From positions 25,599,117 to 25,663,116 of the forward strand of contig CM042181.1 of the NCBI GenBank assembly GCA_023376005.1: DNA of 64,000 nt, in the 5' to 3' direction. A model generated the notes under the pieces. It was not told where the DNA came from. It made no database searches and saw only the letters and a list, made by a program, of their open reading frames with translations. This document shows, piece after piece, positions 33,837 through 45,796 of the stretch. How positions within the stretch are numbered: position 1 is the first letter of the stretch; the number at the start of each line of letters is the position of its first letter. Source of the stretch: Doryteuthis pealeii (lineage: Eukaryota > Mollusca > Cephalopoda > Myopsida > Loliginidae). A program made the translations under genes and the position numbers.

Positions 33837-34237
33837 AACTGTGCGAAATTTTCGTAGAACAATATTATTAAATACATACGATAATATGAAAATATAACTG
33901 AATATTAAAAGTCTATTTTCCTACGATGATTTATCCTTTGTATTAATATTTACATTTGGAACTTAGGTATATTTTTTAAATTTCTAGATAAATGAAATAG
34001 ATCGAAGGAATTTTTATATTTGTCTGTTAGTTTTGTCATATCTACAGTCCAAGCCTTGTTCTTTTTACGCATAAACCTGACGGTTTTAAATTTGTTGCGT
34101 AAATCTCTGACTGGGATTCGGAAACTGATCATCTTTATTTGAAAAACAAGATAAATGTGTGTCTAATTGAAATATTTGACTAATGCATAAAAACACGCGG
34201 GGAAAAAAAAGCCCGTACATATTTACCCCCCCCCCCA

Positions 34238-34468
34238 CACAAGCAGGATGTGACAAGATCAATTTCTTAAGCAGAATTTAACAGGTTTGAAATCAGTTTT
34301 ACTTCTAGACTGGTTACCTAACCATGTTTAAAGAGCCCAGTTTGCCATAGAGGGAGAGTATTTAGATTCATACCTTTCCCAAGGGTATTAGCGCTATGTG
34401 AAATGCAAACAGCATCGTCTAGGATTTCCTACGACTCAAACCATTACACCACGCGCCTCCATATTGTA
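34238..34468 (-). mobile_element. SINE family A with internal deletions
   Basis: Has AGCAGGATGTGACAAG, AACAGGTTTGAA, CCAAGGGTATTAGCGCTATG and the CATTACACCACGCGCCTCC head. It lacks part of the B-box region. Confidence 0.75.
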
Positions 34469-34677
34469 TAATGTTTTTCTTTGCGGTTTTATATAACTAG
34501 CAAGATTTCCCGCCATTGTCTGGGACAAAGGACTGGCGAGTAATAATAATTATAGCACAACAAACATATACACACAAGCTAATGTGATGTGCTTCCTATA
34601 AAAATGTCTATTAGGTTCCGAGATAAAATGCGGATAGTTTGTCATTTTTTAGACACAAAGGTGTGTGTAAGAACTTC

Positions 34678-34972
34678 GACGGTATCTAATCGTTTTCGAA
34701 CAGACTTTCGTTCTTGATCGAGGAAAACCGTGCTTTGCACACGCCATCGTTTCAGTAAGTCTTGCGACGATCCAAGAATTTCACCTCTAACATCGTAATC
34801 TGAATCGCTTCGAACCGCCAGACGTAGATGAGGCCCTCTTCCATTTTTCCATTCTTATCGTTTGCCAGCTTGAATAACCCGTTTTAAGATAAGCTCTTCA
34901 TAAGTCTTGTTTGAGAATTCTAATATTTCTGTCTAATTTAAAAAATATATATATATATTTCTTTAAAAAACT
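34678..34972 (+). repeat. Dispersed repeat, copy 2 of a direct pair
   Basis: CACACGCCATCGTTTCAGTA, CCCTCTTCCATTTTTCCATT, TTATCGTTTGCCAGCTTGAA. Lacks the C-run found in copy 1. Confidence 0.65.
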
Positions 34973-35002
34973 TGGAATAGTTTGGTTCTTGGAATAGACT
35001 TT

Positions 35003-35437
35003 GGTTAAACTTGCAAATCGTCTTCAAAATTAAAACGGAAACTTATTGGGTGATTCATGACAGTTTAACAGTGTATAAATGAACTTTTTTGCGAATTGGG
35101 TTACGGTTTAGGGGATTAAGGTTGTTTTTAATTACGTATTGCTAAAAAAAAAACCCAAATTACTAAACATTCAATTAACCATTGAAATGAATTATTGAAT
35201 CCAACGGTAGACACATTAGTTTCAGTTTGTGTTAGTATTGCAATGTATAATTTCAATTAAACTTGTTTAAAAAAAATTATTTTTCAAGATTAAATGTATA
35301 GTAATTTGTTTTGTTTTTAAGCAATACGTAATTAAAAACAACCCTAAGCCCCTGAACCGGAGCCCAATTCGCAAAAAAGTTCACTCATACCAAATAAGTT
35401 TCCGTTTTAATTTTGACAATGATTTACAAGTTTAACC
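35003..35437. mobile_element. MITE, GG...CC ends, 8-bp duplication TAGACTTT
   Basis: Long inverted arms beginning GGTTAAACTTG and ending CAAGTTTAACC, with extensive pairing through AAAACGGAAACTTATT and AATTACGTATTGC. Flanked by perfect TAGACTTT at 34995-35002 and 35438-35445. Confidence 0.87.
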
Positions 35438-35829
35438 TAGACTTTTTGATGAGAACAAAATGAATTAAACTGTAAAGTTGACTCAAGATAAGTAATTACT
35501 TTAGGATTGTTGTCAGTGATTGTAATTGTAAAACTCCACTACTTGATGTAAAAATTAATGTCACAACGGGTATTTATGGTCAATTCACGTTGAAAACATC
35601 GGTTTTCACTAGATCACCGAAGTAAAGAAGCGATGAGTCTGTTCAATATTTAGAGGGGGGGGGGCATTTAAGCAAAAGCAAGTAATTGCAAGCAATCTGA
35701 TATCAAAATGTCTTGATTCGACATTAAAAGACCCGATGCGGTTTGATATGCAAAAAAAAAAAAAAAAAAAAAAAAAATCAATCACAGCGGGAGTTGATTT
35801 TTTTTTTTCATTTTATCAAATAAAACATT

Positions 35830-36044
35830 GGTTATTTCCTATAACTCCAACCTAAAAAATAGGGGAAGTACTCTGAATTAATTTTATCTACCCATTATTT
35901 TCCCATTAATGAAAGGAAAAAAGAAGATAGGGTTAGGGGTGGGTTTAGGATTAGTTTAATGGGAAAATAATGGGTAGATTAATTAACTGATAAAATTCAT
36001 TCAGAGTGGTTCCCCTTTTTAGGTTGGAGTTATAGGAAATAACC
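35830..36044. mobile_element. MITE copy 1 (GGTTATTTCC ends), 8-bp duplication AAAACATT
   Basis: 215 bp; termini GGTTATTTCCTATAACTCCA and its complement; flanked by AAAACATT at 35822-35829 and 36045-36052. Central AGGGTTAGGGGTGGG block. Confidence 0.88.
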
Positions 36045-36807
36045 AAAACATTTTTGTTGCTGTTAAAATAAACCTAATTGACCAGATAACTATTTGTAAA
36101 TCATTTTTTTAAAGTTGTATTAGCAAGAAAGGGATTTAAACAAAGAATTTGAGATTAATACTTTAATTGGTTCTATGAATTTAGCCTTGGTCAACTTAAG
36201 ATTAGTGGATTCTTTTCATAATTGACACAACTTAAAACAACTAGCAGAACCCGCTATCCTGAAATTTTGGATTTTCAAGTTTTAATTATTGCAATTGTTT
36301 TCAGCGATTTCTTTACGTGACGTTTTGCGACGAATTTTTTGAAAGATTCCAATTCTTATAACTGGGAAATAAATTTGGGAATATTTTACTTAACTGCCGC
36401 CCAACAGGGTGGCTTTTAAGCTAGTCCTAAAACAATAACAATAGTTTGTGTAGCTAAATAGAATTAATGAATCAAATAGTTAATTAAAATACTCTCAATG
36501 AAATTACAAATGAATTTTCAACGAGAAAAAAAACTTGTGCAAAAGGAACATAAAAGTTATTTTTCATTGTACCCCACCACCACCCCGAAAAAATAGGCAA
36601 AAGTAAATTCCTAAGTAAAGAATGCTTTAATCAATTCTATCAAAAGTTACGCCATTAAAAGGAAGAAGAATTCAATTCTAAAGAAGATGAGTCATTTGGT
36701 TTTTAGACTTCTGTTTATATTGGTAAAAATATACGTAGAAAAATCAATTGGAAATTTTTCAGTGTTAACATTCACTTGCAAAAAATGAGATTAAACATTC
36801 ATAAAAT

Positions 36808-37023
36808 GGTTATTTCCTATAACTCCAACCTAAAAAGGGGAACCACTCTGAATAAATTTTATCTGTTAATTAATCTACCCATTATTTTCCCATTAAAGAA
36901 AGGAAAAAAGAAGACGCGGTTAGGGTTAGGGGTTAGTTTAATGAGAAAATAATGGATAGATTAATTAACAGATGAAATTAATTCAGAGTGGTTCCCCTTT
37001 TTAGGTTGGAGTTATAGGAAATT
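36808..37023. mobile_element. MITE copy 2 (GGTTATTTCC ends), right end eroded
   Basis: Same family as 35830-36044 at high identity. The last few bases of the right end are replaced by a (TA)n tract, and no duplication can be read. Confidence 0.8.
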
Positions 37024-37739
37024 ATATATATATATATATATACCTGAAAGTGTAATTTCAGACTAAAAACGTAAATTTTATCACCGCTTGTCTTAATTGA
37101 AAATAACCTTTAATTTTACTTGTCTATAAAATCTTAATGGTAACTACTCAATTTTGATAGACTTTTAAACTCTTAACATTGTATACCACCTCATTCCACC
37201 CGGTCAGATGTCACATTCGTTTTCCTAATCTGCACTAAACGATAGCCTTTTGTTTAAATGTAATATTAAACATATTTAGAAGTCTTTATTTTAAGGGAAA
37301 TCTCTCGGGTTAACTTTAAATGAACAGGCCATTTTTAGCCATTTATTGATAAATCATTATAGGAATGGGGGCTTTGGAATTCTCAACGGGATGTTAAGAG
37401 TTAATTATAGATTTCATTTACTGGTATCGTGTATGGAAGAAACATTTTCAAAACCAAATTATTGGTTCTATATAAGATATTTTTCCAATTCTTTTTAAAA
37501 ATTTTTTTTTAATGATATAAATCTTATGAAAATTGATTTAATCATTAACTTTTTGTCAATTTTTTGACAAATACGTTTGTCATAGCTATTCTCATTGTAA
37601 AGAACACATAGACTAAAATCATTAAGAAAGATTCTATCATTTTGCATTGAAATGATTATAAAAAAAATGAGTAAACTCGCATTTTTTATTGATTAGAAAT
37701 AAGAATAAAGTTTTTTATGCACTTATTTATAAAAAATAT

Positions 37740-37910
37740 TGTAGCGGGAATAACACTGCTGTACCCGTACAGCAGCGTAAAAGAACCCGGATGTGTCTGG
37801 CCTGCCTGGATCGAACTCGCGTCAATCGAAACACGAAAAACATGACGTAGGAGAGACGCGGACGCATGTCTTGATTCAGGTACCCGGATGTATAAAAAGT
37901 TACGTGGGCC
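37740..37910 (+). repeat. LTR-like repeat, TGTAGCGGGAATAAC family, copy 1
   Basis: TGTAGCGGGAATAACACTGC, GCAGCGTAAAAGAACCC, GGATCGAACTCGCGTCA and TATAAAAAGTTACG. The second copy lies 415 bp downstream in the same orientation. Confidence 0.55.
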
Positions 37911-38154
37911 AATAAATCGACGGTTTTTCTACCTCGTTAGAAAGAGCGGAGACTTTAGCATTGAAACTGAAGAAACGACTTGATATAACCAACGAGTTTA
38001 GCACTCAACTGTATTACCAATTTCGTTAATTGATTTTCTGTGTTACCAATTTTGCCGGTGATTTTCTGCCTCAGTTTTTAGAAAAAAACCCTTTAGACTA
38101 TTTTATTTTTGTTCTTAAAAGTATATATTGCGAAAAACTAAAACTAAATCTATT

Positions 38155-38330
38155 TGTAGCGGGAATAACTTTGCTGCACTAGAACAGCAGCGTAAAAGAA
38201 CCCAGCTGTGTCTGACCTGCTTGGATCGAACTCGCGTCAGTCGGAATACCGACAAAGGAGAGACGCGGACCTGTCTCGATTCAGGCGCCCGAATGTATGA
38301 AAAGTCGCTTTGGGCACTGCTTGGGAAGTA
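38155..38330 (+). repeat. LTR-like repeat, TGTAGCGGGAATAAC family, copy 2
   Basis: About 80% similar by eye to 37740-37910, starting TGTAGCGGGAATAACTTTGC. The direct-repeat layout is compatible with two LTRs or a tandem duplication. Confidence 0.55.
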
Positions 38331-38394
38331 ATAATGAAGTGTCGTTCTCCTATAGAATCTTACAATTGGATATACCAGTGATGGCCAACCAGCA

Positions 38395-38535
38395 AAAATG
38401 TACATGTATCTGCTTTGTATTGACACCGGATACCGTGTAGAGGACTTAACAAGAGCGATGGTCGATAGAGACTGATGGTGAGAGAGTAAAGGGAATCCGT
38501 ACTGCGAGCACGCCTTGATAATGAGGAGGATTAAA
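38395..38535 (+). pseudogene. RTE-like LINE 3' tail
   Basis: Reads L-C-I-D-T-G-Y-R-V-E-D-L-T-R-A-M-V-D-R-D then stop, followed by a tail ending CGCCTTGATAATGAGGAGG. Same family as the fragments at 850, 1565, 38735 and 45485. Confidence 0.5.
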
Positions 38536-38579
38536 AAAAGAACTGATACGCTGGCAAAATATAAATAAAACGCATTCTG

Positions 38580-38580
<1 letters not shown>

Positions 38581-38632
<52 letters not shown>
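38581..38632. repeat. (TA)n microsatellite
   Basis: ~50-bp TA run between two LINE tails. Confidence 0.95.
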
Positions 38633-38633
<1 letters not shown>

Positions 38634-38734
38634 CGTTAAAGCGACGATTTAAAGATGTTAATCGAGCCTGGAATTTCGACAACTCAATTTTACGTAATAT
38701 ATACAAGCGTACACATACTCGCACGCACGCACAC

Positions 38735-39115
38735 ACTATTAAACTGTAACCATGTCAGTATGCCTGCTAATCTTGGACTCTAATAAAAGACTTGGAGAAA
38801 AAGCTATATCAGGACTAAAAATGTTTGCTGTTTTGAACAAACCCTGGAAGCAGCACCCCAAAAAACAGCAGGTGTACGGCCAATTACCTCCCATCTCACA
38901 AACAATCCAAGTAAGATGAGAAATATATGCTGAGCACTGCTGGAGAAGCTGGGACGAATTCAGACAACACTCCCAAATGGACTCCTACACATAGATACAC
39001 CAGTGTGGGCGGACCAGCAAAAACTTACAATGATCAACTCTGTTCGGACACTGGGTATGGTCTAGAGGACTTAAACAAAATCGATAGCCGATAGAGAATT
39101 AATGATGATAATTCA
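38735..39115 (+). pseudogene. RTE-like LINE C-terminal remnant with 3' tail
   Basis: Broken frames read W-T-L-I-K-D-L-E-K-K-like sequence, then K-Q-H-P-K-K-Q-Q-V-Y-G-Q-L-P-P-I-S, A-E-H-C-W-R-S-W-D-E-F and finally the D-R-stop/GATGAT tail. The order is the same as in the RTE C-terminus. It is separated from the 38395 fragment by an AT microsatellite, so the two are distinct insertions. Confidence 0.55.
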
Positions 39116-39418
39116 GACATCACTTGCAAGAATGACATACCCACATAAAATTAGATTGGAATTTATTTACTTGATAATATTCGTATTAATACAACAGATT
39201 TTATAGAGCATCAAATATACGGCGATTTTTCATAATTTATTCATGCAATATGAAATGATCCATACACAGGAACGAATTAGACTGCACAAAATCCTGGTAT
39301 AATATTTACCCACCCTCATCACGGACAGGATGCGATACAAGGTCAATCGTTAAGTGTTCGTGTTCCACTATTCGGAAATAATTGCGGTGCAGCATGTGCT
39401 TACAGGTTACAAACTAAG

Positions 39419-39703
39419 TTACAATTACCGTCGAATTGGTAAAACAAGGCAACAAGGCGCCGTAACTTAATACGGATATAACCTTGTTGCAATCCTACTG
39501 CAGAATGTCAGAGTATTTATGAAGCCTCATAACATCATAGAAACCAAGCAGCCAATCAAGACTCAAGGAATGGAATCACCCAAATACATGAATGGACTAT
39601 TCTTGTGTTCCATAAGTACCAGCTGTTTTGGGCACTAGTTCAGTTGTGCTTAGCCAGTTGCTGTTGTCCAAACCAACAGTATACTGACTGACTTCAACAG
39701 TTT
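39419..39703 (+). mobile_element. LTR-like dispersed repeat, copy 2
   Basis: Near-identical to 21418-21745: ATTACCGTCGAATTGGTAA, GCCAATCA (CCAAT box-like) and GTATTTATGAAGC through CAACAGTATACTGACTGAC. Promoter-like elements suggest an LTR, but the termini are not clean. Confidence 0.5.
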
Positions 39704-41156
39704 CAGGAGCAAAATAAACGACGAAAAGGGTGAAGGTCTGTGATTGGGGGCTGGAGTAGTGGTGGTCTTCTATCATGCCCCTTCCACTGGAAGAATGGGT
39801 CGATAAAGATCTTTGGGAATGGTTTTACTCAGACCTACAGTTACATTGGTCGAAGGTACAGGCAAAGGTTGAAGGACTGGTCAGAGTATGACTTCGAAGG
39901 CGGTTTTCCTTAAAAGGCAAGGGCGGAATCGTGCGTCACCTAAAATTTCCCCTGGTCCTTGCAGCTCGGTTATTGGCGTTCGAAAGGCTCCTGTTTTCGC
40001 TTTTGTGAAAAAGCAGTCGGCCAATGGTTCCCAGACATGTCTGTACTCAGCGTCCTTGTAATTGGGGCCCGGGGATACCGGACTTGGTAAGTTACCGATT
40101 TATCGAGAGGCTAATACTCCTGGGTCGAACGTTGACAGACGATTCAGCATAGAAGCCGAAAATTAGAGCCGCTTTCCTTAAACTAAGATCCTTCCCTAAG
40201 GCTGAAAACTGGCCTAAGTTAAAAGTAGAGGCGTTGTTCTTCACTGAATGCAGAGCAGCCCTTTACAAGTTTCCTCGGTCCAGTAACCTTTCACGGCCTT
40301 GGAAGGGATTTAGTGGAGGGTTTCCGCCCGAGAGGGAACTCGGCAGGTCGTTGGGAGAAATTTGATCTTGAAGTTGAGCTCCAGGTGCAGGTATTCTCAA
40401 TAACTCTTAGTTTTCCCTCATCTGGTGACTTGCCCGAAATGCGTTGACCTTTGCTGTCATGACCTTCAAAGCCCGCATAACAGACATGACTGGTTACAGA
40501 AGTCTGGAAGAGACTATCGAACAGAATTTCTTCCACTGTTTCAAGGTTCGTCCAATTTGAGACTACATTAGTGTGGTGTACATCGATCCTAAACAGTGCA
40601 TCTTGACGAAGATTACGTCATTGACGATGTCACTTTCAGTGGTCAGATTTAAAACAAATGGTGTTTCTCGTGATTCTAATTAGGGCTAGAATGGTGAATT
40701 GGACGATATGGCTGAAGGAATTATATGCATGGGTGTTTTTCTCATCTGATTAGTTGCTTTAGGTATCAGCTTAGGGTAAAGATCAGATAAGATAAAAGGT
40801 TGAATTCATAACATTCAACGAAAGATGCTTTAAAACAGCAAGTCTGTTTTCGAGGTTGGGAGCTAGGACTTTACTTTCGCCCCCATTCCTCATGATAACT
40901 GGGGTAGGAGTCCTGTTGCCGGAAATCATCATGGGTAAATTATACACAAATTTTAAAACAGCTTTTTTCTTAGTTTGAATAAATTATGTCTGCACTTTTT
41001 TTCGTTATAACTCATCGAGGTTTCCCGTCCTCAATTCTTAATTATTTTCATCCTGGTAAGAAGCCAAACTTTTCAATCAACCCCACCCACATATCTTATA
41101 TTTGTAGAAGTTATCCTCCAGATATAGAAACAATACGATACTCACCATCGCAGTGG
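39704..41156 (+). other. GC-richer decayed sequence, possibly retroelement interior
   Basis: More GC-rich than its surroundings, with long stretches poor in stops (for example from the ATG at 39774, M-P-L-P-L-E-E-W-V-D-K-D). No domain is recognisable: no RT or protease motif and no zinc knuckle. It lies between two related LTR-like units, which is the only reason to suspect a retroelement. Confidence 0.3.
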
Positions 41157-41405
41157 GGTTCTAACTACCGTCGAGTTAGTAGACGAGAACAACAGGCAAG
41201 CTGTAACTTAATACAGTCCTTACATGCTGCTGGCATAATGCAAAGTGGTGGCTGAAGAGTGGGTACTGAAATCCAACAGCCAATCAGAACTCAGGAAATG
41301 AACTTGCCTGAGTTCATAATGGAACAATCCAAAGCTCCATATAAGCCACCTACCAAACTTTAGTTTTAGTCTTGCATTCATCTTGTAACAGAGTTGAATA
41401 CTTTA
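41157..41405 (+). mobile_element. Diverged LTR-like repeat, copy 3
   Basis: Shares CTACCGTCGAGTTAG, GTAACTTAATAC and CAGCCAATCAGAACTCA with copies 1 and 2 and has a TATA-like CATATAAGCC. Could be the 3' partner of 39419-39703 around ~1.45 kb of decayed internal sequence. Confidence 0.4.
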
Positions 41406-41544
41406 CACAAAACCCAACAATATTTTTTTAGGAAAACTCACTCCCACTTAGACCGGATTTTTTTTTCAGATAACGGTTTGGAAAACAGTGAAAAAAGCGT
41501 GGAGCGGGGCAACTAAAATATCCTCATTTATTTTTTTGGTGGGA

Positions 41545-41740
41545 GGTGTTAATTGTATATATTACCATTTTGACCACATTGCTGTCTTACTCTACACTAA
41601 TTGTACATGTTACTATTGTAAGCGCCTTACTGTTTTAACCTACATTAACTGTTAATGTTACAATTATAACCGCCTTGCTGTCTTATAAACACTAATTGTA
41701 CATGTTACCATTGTAACCACATTACTGCCTACATCAATTC
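41545..41740 (+). repeat. Four tandem copies of a ~48-bp unit
   Basis: CTAATTGTACATGTTAC, ATTGTAACC(A/G)CATT and GCTGTCTTA recur four times with ~20% divergence. Follows the diverged LTR-like unit. Confidence 0.7.
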
Positions 41741-41938
41741 TAGTTGCATTATCGGTTGTACGAATTGATGTGATGCCTTGGGATATTCACTTGATCCCAA
41801 TGATTGAATAAAACTGGCAAATTCTTATTTATATTCTTATAAGTTCCCATTTTATTCAGATGTTAGTCAACTTGGCCGGCATTCATAATAGTGAAGGCTT
41901 TACTTTTATACCATCATTAGAAAAGAGATATTTCCTAG

Positions 41939-42887
41939 TGTAACGTTATGGGCTTTCATTCGTAATATGTAACGTAGCGCCTTTCTTTTCACGGCACTGG
42001 ATTAGCGTATTGTACGTACCGTCGTTTGTTTACAGTATCCCAAATCTAGCAGTCAGTCCTCTAGCCCCCAAATCCTTCCACACACTTCTTGGTCAAGGGA
42101 AGATATCACTTTACGCACGCCGCGTGCCCTTCGTTACGGCCAATTGACTTTATCCACGGGTCGTCCCCTTTACGATAGTTACTTTACTATTTTGTTTGTG
42201 GCAGAGTTCCCATTCACAAAACGGTGTCTTTCGTCGTAAATAGAGAAAATTAATAACACCGTGTTTACTTCTCAGAAGTTTATTATATTCAAAACTTCAC
42301 TATAACTTTTGAGAGAGAGAGAGAGAGAGTCCCTAATAATATCTGCGCTTAATAATTAATCCATTGTATTCTAACTGGATTCAACTTCGAGTTTTTAGTC
42401 CTTAGTAAACTTCTCGGTGACAAGCTTTCCTTATGGTCCTTAGCGACAACAGCTTACTAAACTCCGTACGGCCTCGACTAACCCTCGATCCTGACTGGCC
42501 CCGATCTCTGACTGACTCCGACTCTCTCCGGCCACAGACTGTCTCTGATCCCTCACTGACTCCTTAATATAGTGTCTAAATAATCTTCCAGAAGATTCTT
42601 CTTCTGGTAACATCTCGTTCTTACTCGAAACAATCGAATATTCCATTATTTCGAATCTCTCTGGTCAACTAAGGTTCATGGCCTTAAGATCAAAAGGCTC
42701 TCTGTAGTCACTAATCCTATTTTTTCGTTAAACATAGACTTATCGTCTCCTTTCTCTCGTTAAAAGATGTTATCATTCTAACTACTTTTTCGGTGATTCT
42801 ACAAAGACCACCCAGTAATCGGTAGTACATTTTTCTAAGTCTGGCACAAGGCCACAAATATAGGTGCTGGGCGGCGATTACGTAACA
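41939..42887. mobile_element. Solo LTR, 949 bp, CTAG target duplication
   Basis: Begins TGTAACGTTA and ends TACGTAACA (TG...CA with short inverted ends), flanked by CTAG at 41935-41938 and 42888-42891. Includes a (GA)n run near 42311 and a TTAATATAG block. A 4-bp duplication suits Gypsy-type integration. No internal coding region adjoins it, so it is a solo LTR. Orientation not determined. Confidence 0.65.
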
Positions 42888-43065
42888 CTAGCTATAATTT
42901 GACTGTTAAAAAGAAATAATATTGATCCGTTCGCATTCTGCTGGTCTTGTAAATAAGGAACATTTTTATTTTGGAATTGAATAAAGAGTAAAATAAATAA
43001 ATAAATAAATAAAAATAAAATAAATGAATAAAAAAATTGGAAAATTAAAATCTAGAAAATGTTTT

Positions 43066-43325
43066 AAGGAGCCAGTAGGTAGAGCATTCGCCTAGGAATC
43101 GCAAGGTTCTGGGTTTGATATGGGCCCTCGCCAACTCGGCGCATAAGTAGCACAGCTTAGGTAATCTGATCTCTGCGGTAAAGCAGCATCTGGGAGCTTA
43201 CGGTATATGTGGCGCTCCACCTCAGCAAAAACAATGTTCCTGGTCTAGTCCTAGTGAAAAGAAGATACACCCCTCGCTGTTTAGCTGATACCAACAGTAG
43301 TCCACTCCACCGACTGTTTTTACTA
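43066..43325 (+). mobile_element. tRNA-derived SINE, family B
   Basis: A box-like AGTAGGTAGAGCATTCGCC, B box-like GGTTTGATATG, then a body with CCAACTCGGCG, GGCGCTCCACCTCAG and TAGCTGATACC. Faces an inverted copy at 43340-43586. Confidence 0.75.
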
Positions 43326-43339
43326 GTTTACTAGTAAGT

Positions 43340-43586
43340 AAAGTTGGCAGAGTAGCCTATTGTCGGTATCAGCCGGAGAACGAGGGAGTCTATCCCCTTT
43401 TTGTTAGCGCTAGAACCGGGATATTGTTTTTGCTGAGGTTGAGTGCCACACCTACCGCCAGCTTTCCACTTTACTGCACAGATCAAACTATCCAAACTGA
43501 GCTACTCATGCGCTGAGTTGGCGGGGGACCGGCACCTTGTGATTCCTAGGCGGGTGTGTTCTACCAACAGAGTTAAATCGGCCCCT
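43340..43586 (-). mobile_element. SINE family B, inverted relative to the previous copy
   Basis: Contains TGTCGGTATCAGCCGG, GCTACTCATGCGCTGAGTTG and the complement of the tRNA-like head. Together with 43066-43325 it forms a large, imperfect inverted pair. Confidence 0.75.
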
Positions 43587-43617
43587 CCATATATAGAAGC
43601 AGACGTATATTATCGGG

Positions 43618-43713
43618 ATACAGATTACCCAATCTGTACTACTCATGCACTGAGTTGGTATCGAACCAGGAACCTTGCAATTCCTTGGCTAGTGCTCTAC
43701 CGACTGAGCTTTA
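43618..43713 (-). mobile_element. SINE family B, head only
   Basis: Reverse complement gives AAGCTCAGTCGGTAGAGCAC and the B box GTTCGATACC plus ~40 bp of body. Confidence 0.7.
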
Positions 43714-45099
43714 GTAATCTAATATTTTTGGACGATTCCATAATCCGGTTTATTCAAATAGATTCCAAATTGACAGCTGGATCACTATAAAGTTGAACAT
43801 AGAAGTAGCCATTCAATACTGTTAATTAAGTGTTCATGGTGAGATCTATTAACCTACGAGGGTGGGTTGAAGAGTTAATAAGCTGAAAGGTTCATATGAC
43901 GTCATATCTACTGTTGATGACGTTTTTGATCAACGAGATCTATGCATAGCAATACCACTGGAAATAAAGTGTGTGGCCTGCAAGGAAGATATGTTATTGA
44001 CCTCATTTGACCTCATTCCACGAGAGCATGAACTTTACTGCTGACCATTGTATTTATGTATTCATCGCAAAAGATTAAATATTTATTAGATTTAAAAAAT
44101 TACATCAAAAAGGTTTTTCGTGTTGCTTGTTTACCTCTTCAGCTGAGCTAGATTATATACATTGTGAAATCACTCACAGGGCAGCCACCCCTTAAAAACA
44201 AAAGGTATAAGAGAAAGATGCACAACATAATGCCATCAAACCTCGACTAGACCTTCAGCTGTAGTCATTGCAAACATGCCCGCTTGCCCCACATAGGCCT
44301 TATCAGCCACGATCATGCCCGTAGTTAACGTAAAGATCCCCTAGAAAACCAAGCCATAATGATGATAATGAAATCAGATTATGACATGTTTTTAGTCTTA
44401 AGTCTAATATCTTTTCTTTCTTAATTATTCACCAATCTTTCATTTCTCTGCTACTAATATTAACAATAATATTGGCAATAATGATAAAGTTAAGAATTAG
44501 ATTATAAATAACAAAATAATAATAATTAATAAAAATAGGATTAGAAGTAATAAAACAAAAATAATTTTAATATTTCTGAATGAAATGATTCTAATTCTAA
44601 TATTTCTAAATGAAATGATTTAATATTTCTGAATGGAATCACCCACCTTGTATCAAAATAAGGGGGGTGTGTAAGATTTTTGTATATAAGGTGTGTACTA
44701 GACGCCCGCTCCTAATTATTGACTCGGCAAGAACTATGTGATCTCTCTTGGCCAATCACTGGCAGTACTCTGCTGCTCATACAATACTTAAACCAACAGT
44801 ACTGGTCATAACTATCTTGATTCTCGTGGACGACGGACATAGGATTAAATCACTGGACCTTTAGCAATACGCAGGATAGGACTTACTCGCTTACCAAAGG
44901 ATTCCATAACTCAGAATTTACTTTAAGCCCTTTTCAACTGGCCAAGGATGGCATTTAAAAACTTTACCCAATTGATGAGACCATTAAAGCCGAACGCATA
45001 CGGCAATATTTTCAGTCGCTTTATTACCTAGTCTTTACTATGATACCAATATATAGACATTATTATGATACCAATACATGGACATTAATCTGACACCCA

Positions 45100-45375
45100 G
45101 CGAATCAAAATGTGAAAATGAAAGAAAACGAAAAGATTGACAAATACTTGGACCTGGCCAGAGAATTAAAAAAAACCTGGAATATGAAGTTAAAGGCCGT
45201 ACCAATTGTAATTGGTGCCCTTGGAACGATCCCTAAGGGTTTGGAAAATAGTCTGGATGAACTGAAAATCAGGAAGAATGAAGACCATCCGAACAACAGC
45301 ACTCTTAAGATCAGCTAGAATACACAGAAGAGTCATGGAGCCTTCCTGTCACTCAGCCTCCAGTAAACCACCAGC
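45100..45375 (+). pseudogene. LINE C-terminal fragment (KYLDLARELKK / VIGALGT block)
   Basis: Reads K-I-D-K-Y-L-D-L-A-R-E-L-K-K-T-W-N-M, then V-P-I-V-I-G-A-L-G-T-I-P-K-G-L. After one frameshift near 45310 it continues S-A-R-I-H-R-R-V-M-E-P-S-C-H-S. This is a highly characteristic segment downstream of the reverse transcriptase in a common animal non-LTR group. 5'-truncated and frameshifted. Confidence 0.7.
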
Positions 45376-45484
45376 TTAGACTGCGTGAAACTCGTAGTAA
45401 AATAATAATTTTTAGGTCAGAAATTTAAAAAAAAACTAACAAACAAAACTTTGAGATGTTTTCTCTTTTGTGAAAGTGCTGTTA

Positions 45485-45600
45485 AAATTCATCATCATCA
45501 AGGCATACCGACAGCACACATTCCTTTAACTCTCTCCACCCCCCGTCCCTATCGGCTATCGATCTTGTTTGGGAAAAAGTCCTCAAAATAATGACAAACA
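45485..45600 (-). pseudogene. RTE-like LINE 3' tail, inverted
   Basis: The reverse complement shows GAGGACTTTTTCCC..., the degenerate ...D-S-R-stop block and a GATGATGATGA tail, matching the other RTE-like tails in the window. Only ~110 bp is recognisable. Confidence 0.4.
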
Positions 45601-45796
45601 AAATATTGATTGAACTTCCAAATTCTAACTTATTGCCCATCCTGTCTTATCATCTATATTTAGTTCATATAGATGAATGACATGACATATATCAACTATT
45701 CACAAATAATTCAGACTATTCAATTTAGCTCATCCTTCAATGTCCATCAGGAATTTGGTGAGGAAGATGCACAAACTTTACAATCACTGGATTATA

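Noticed and set aside
44100..44160. Minus-strand CTGAAGAGG...CACGAAAA resembling a hammerhead core
   Set aside because: Only one base pair of stem II forms and there is no convincing stem I or III.
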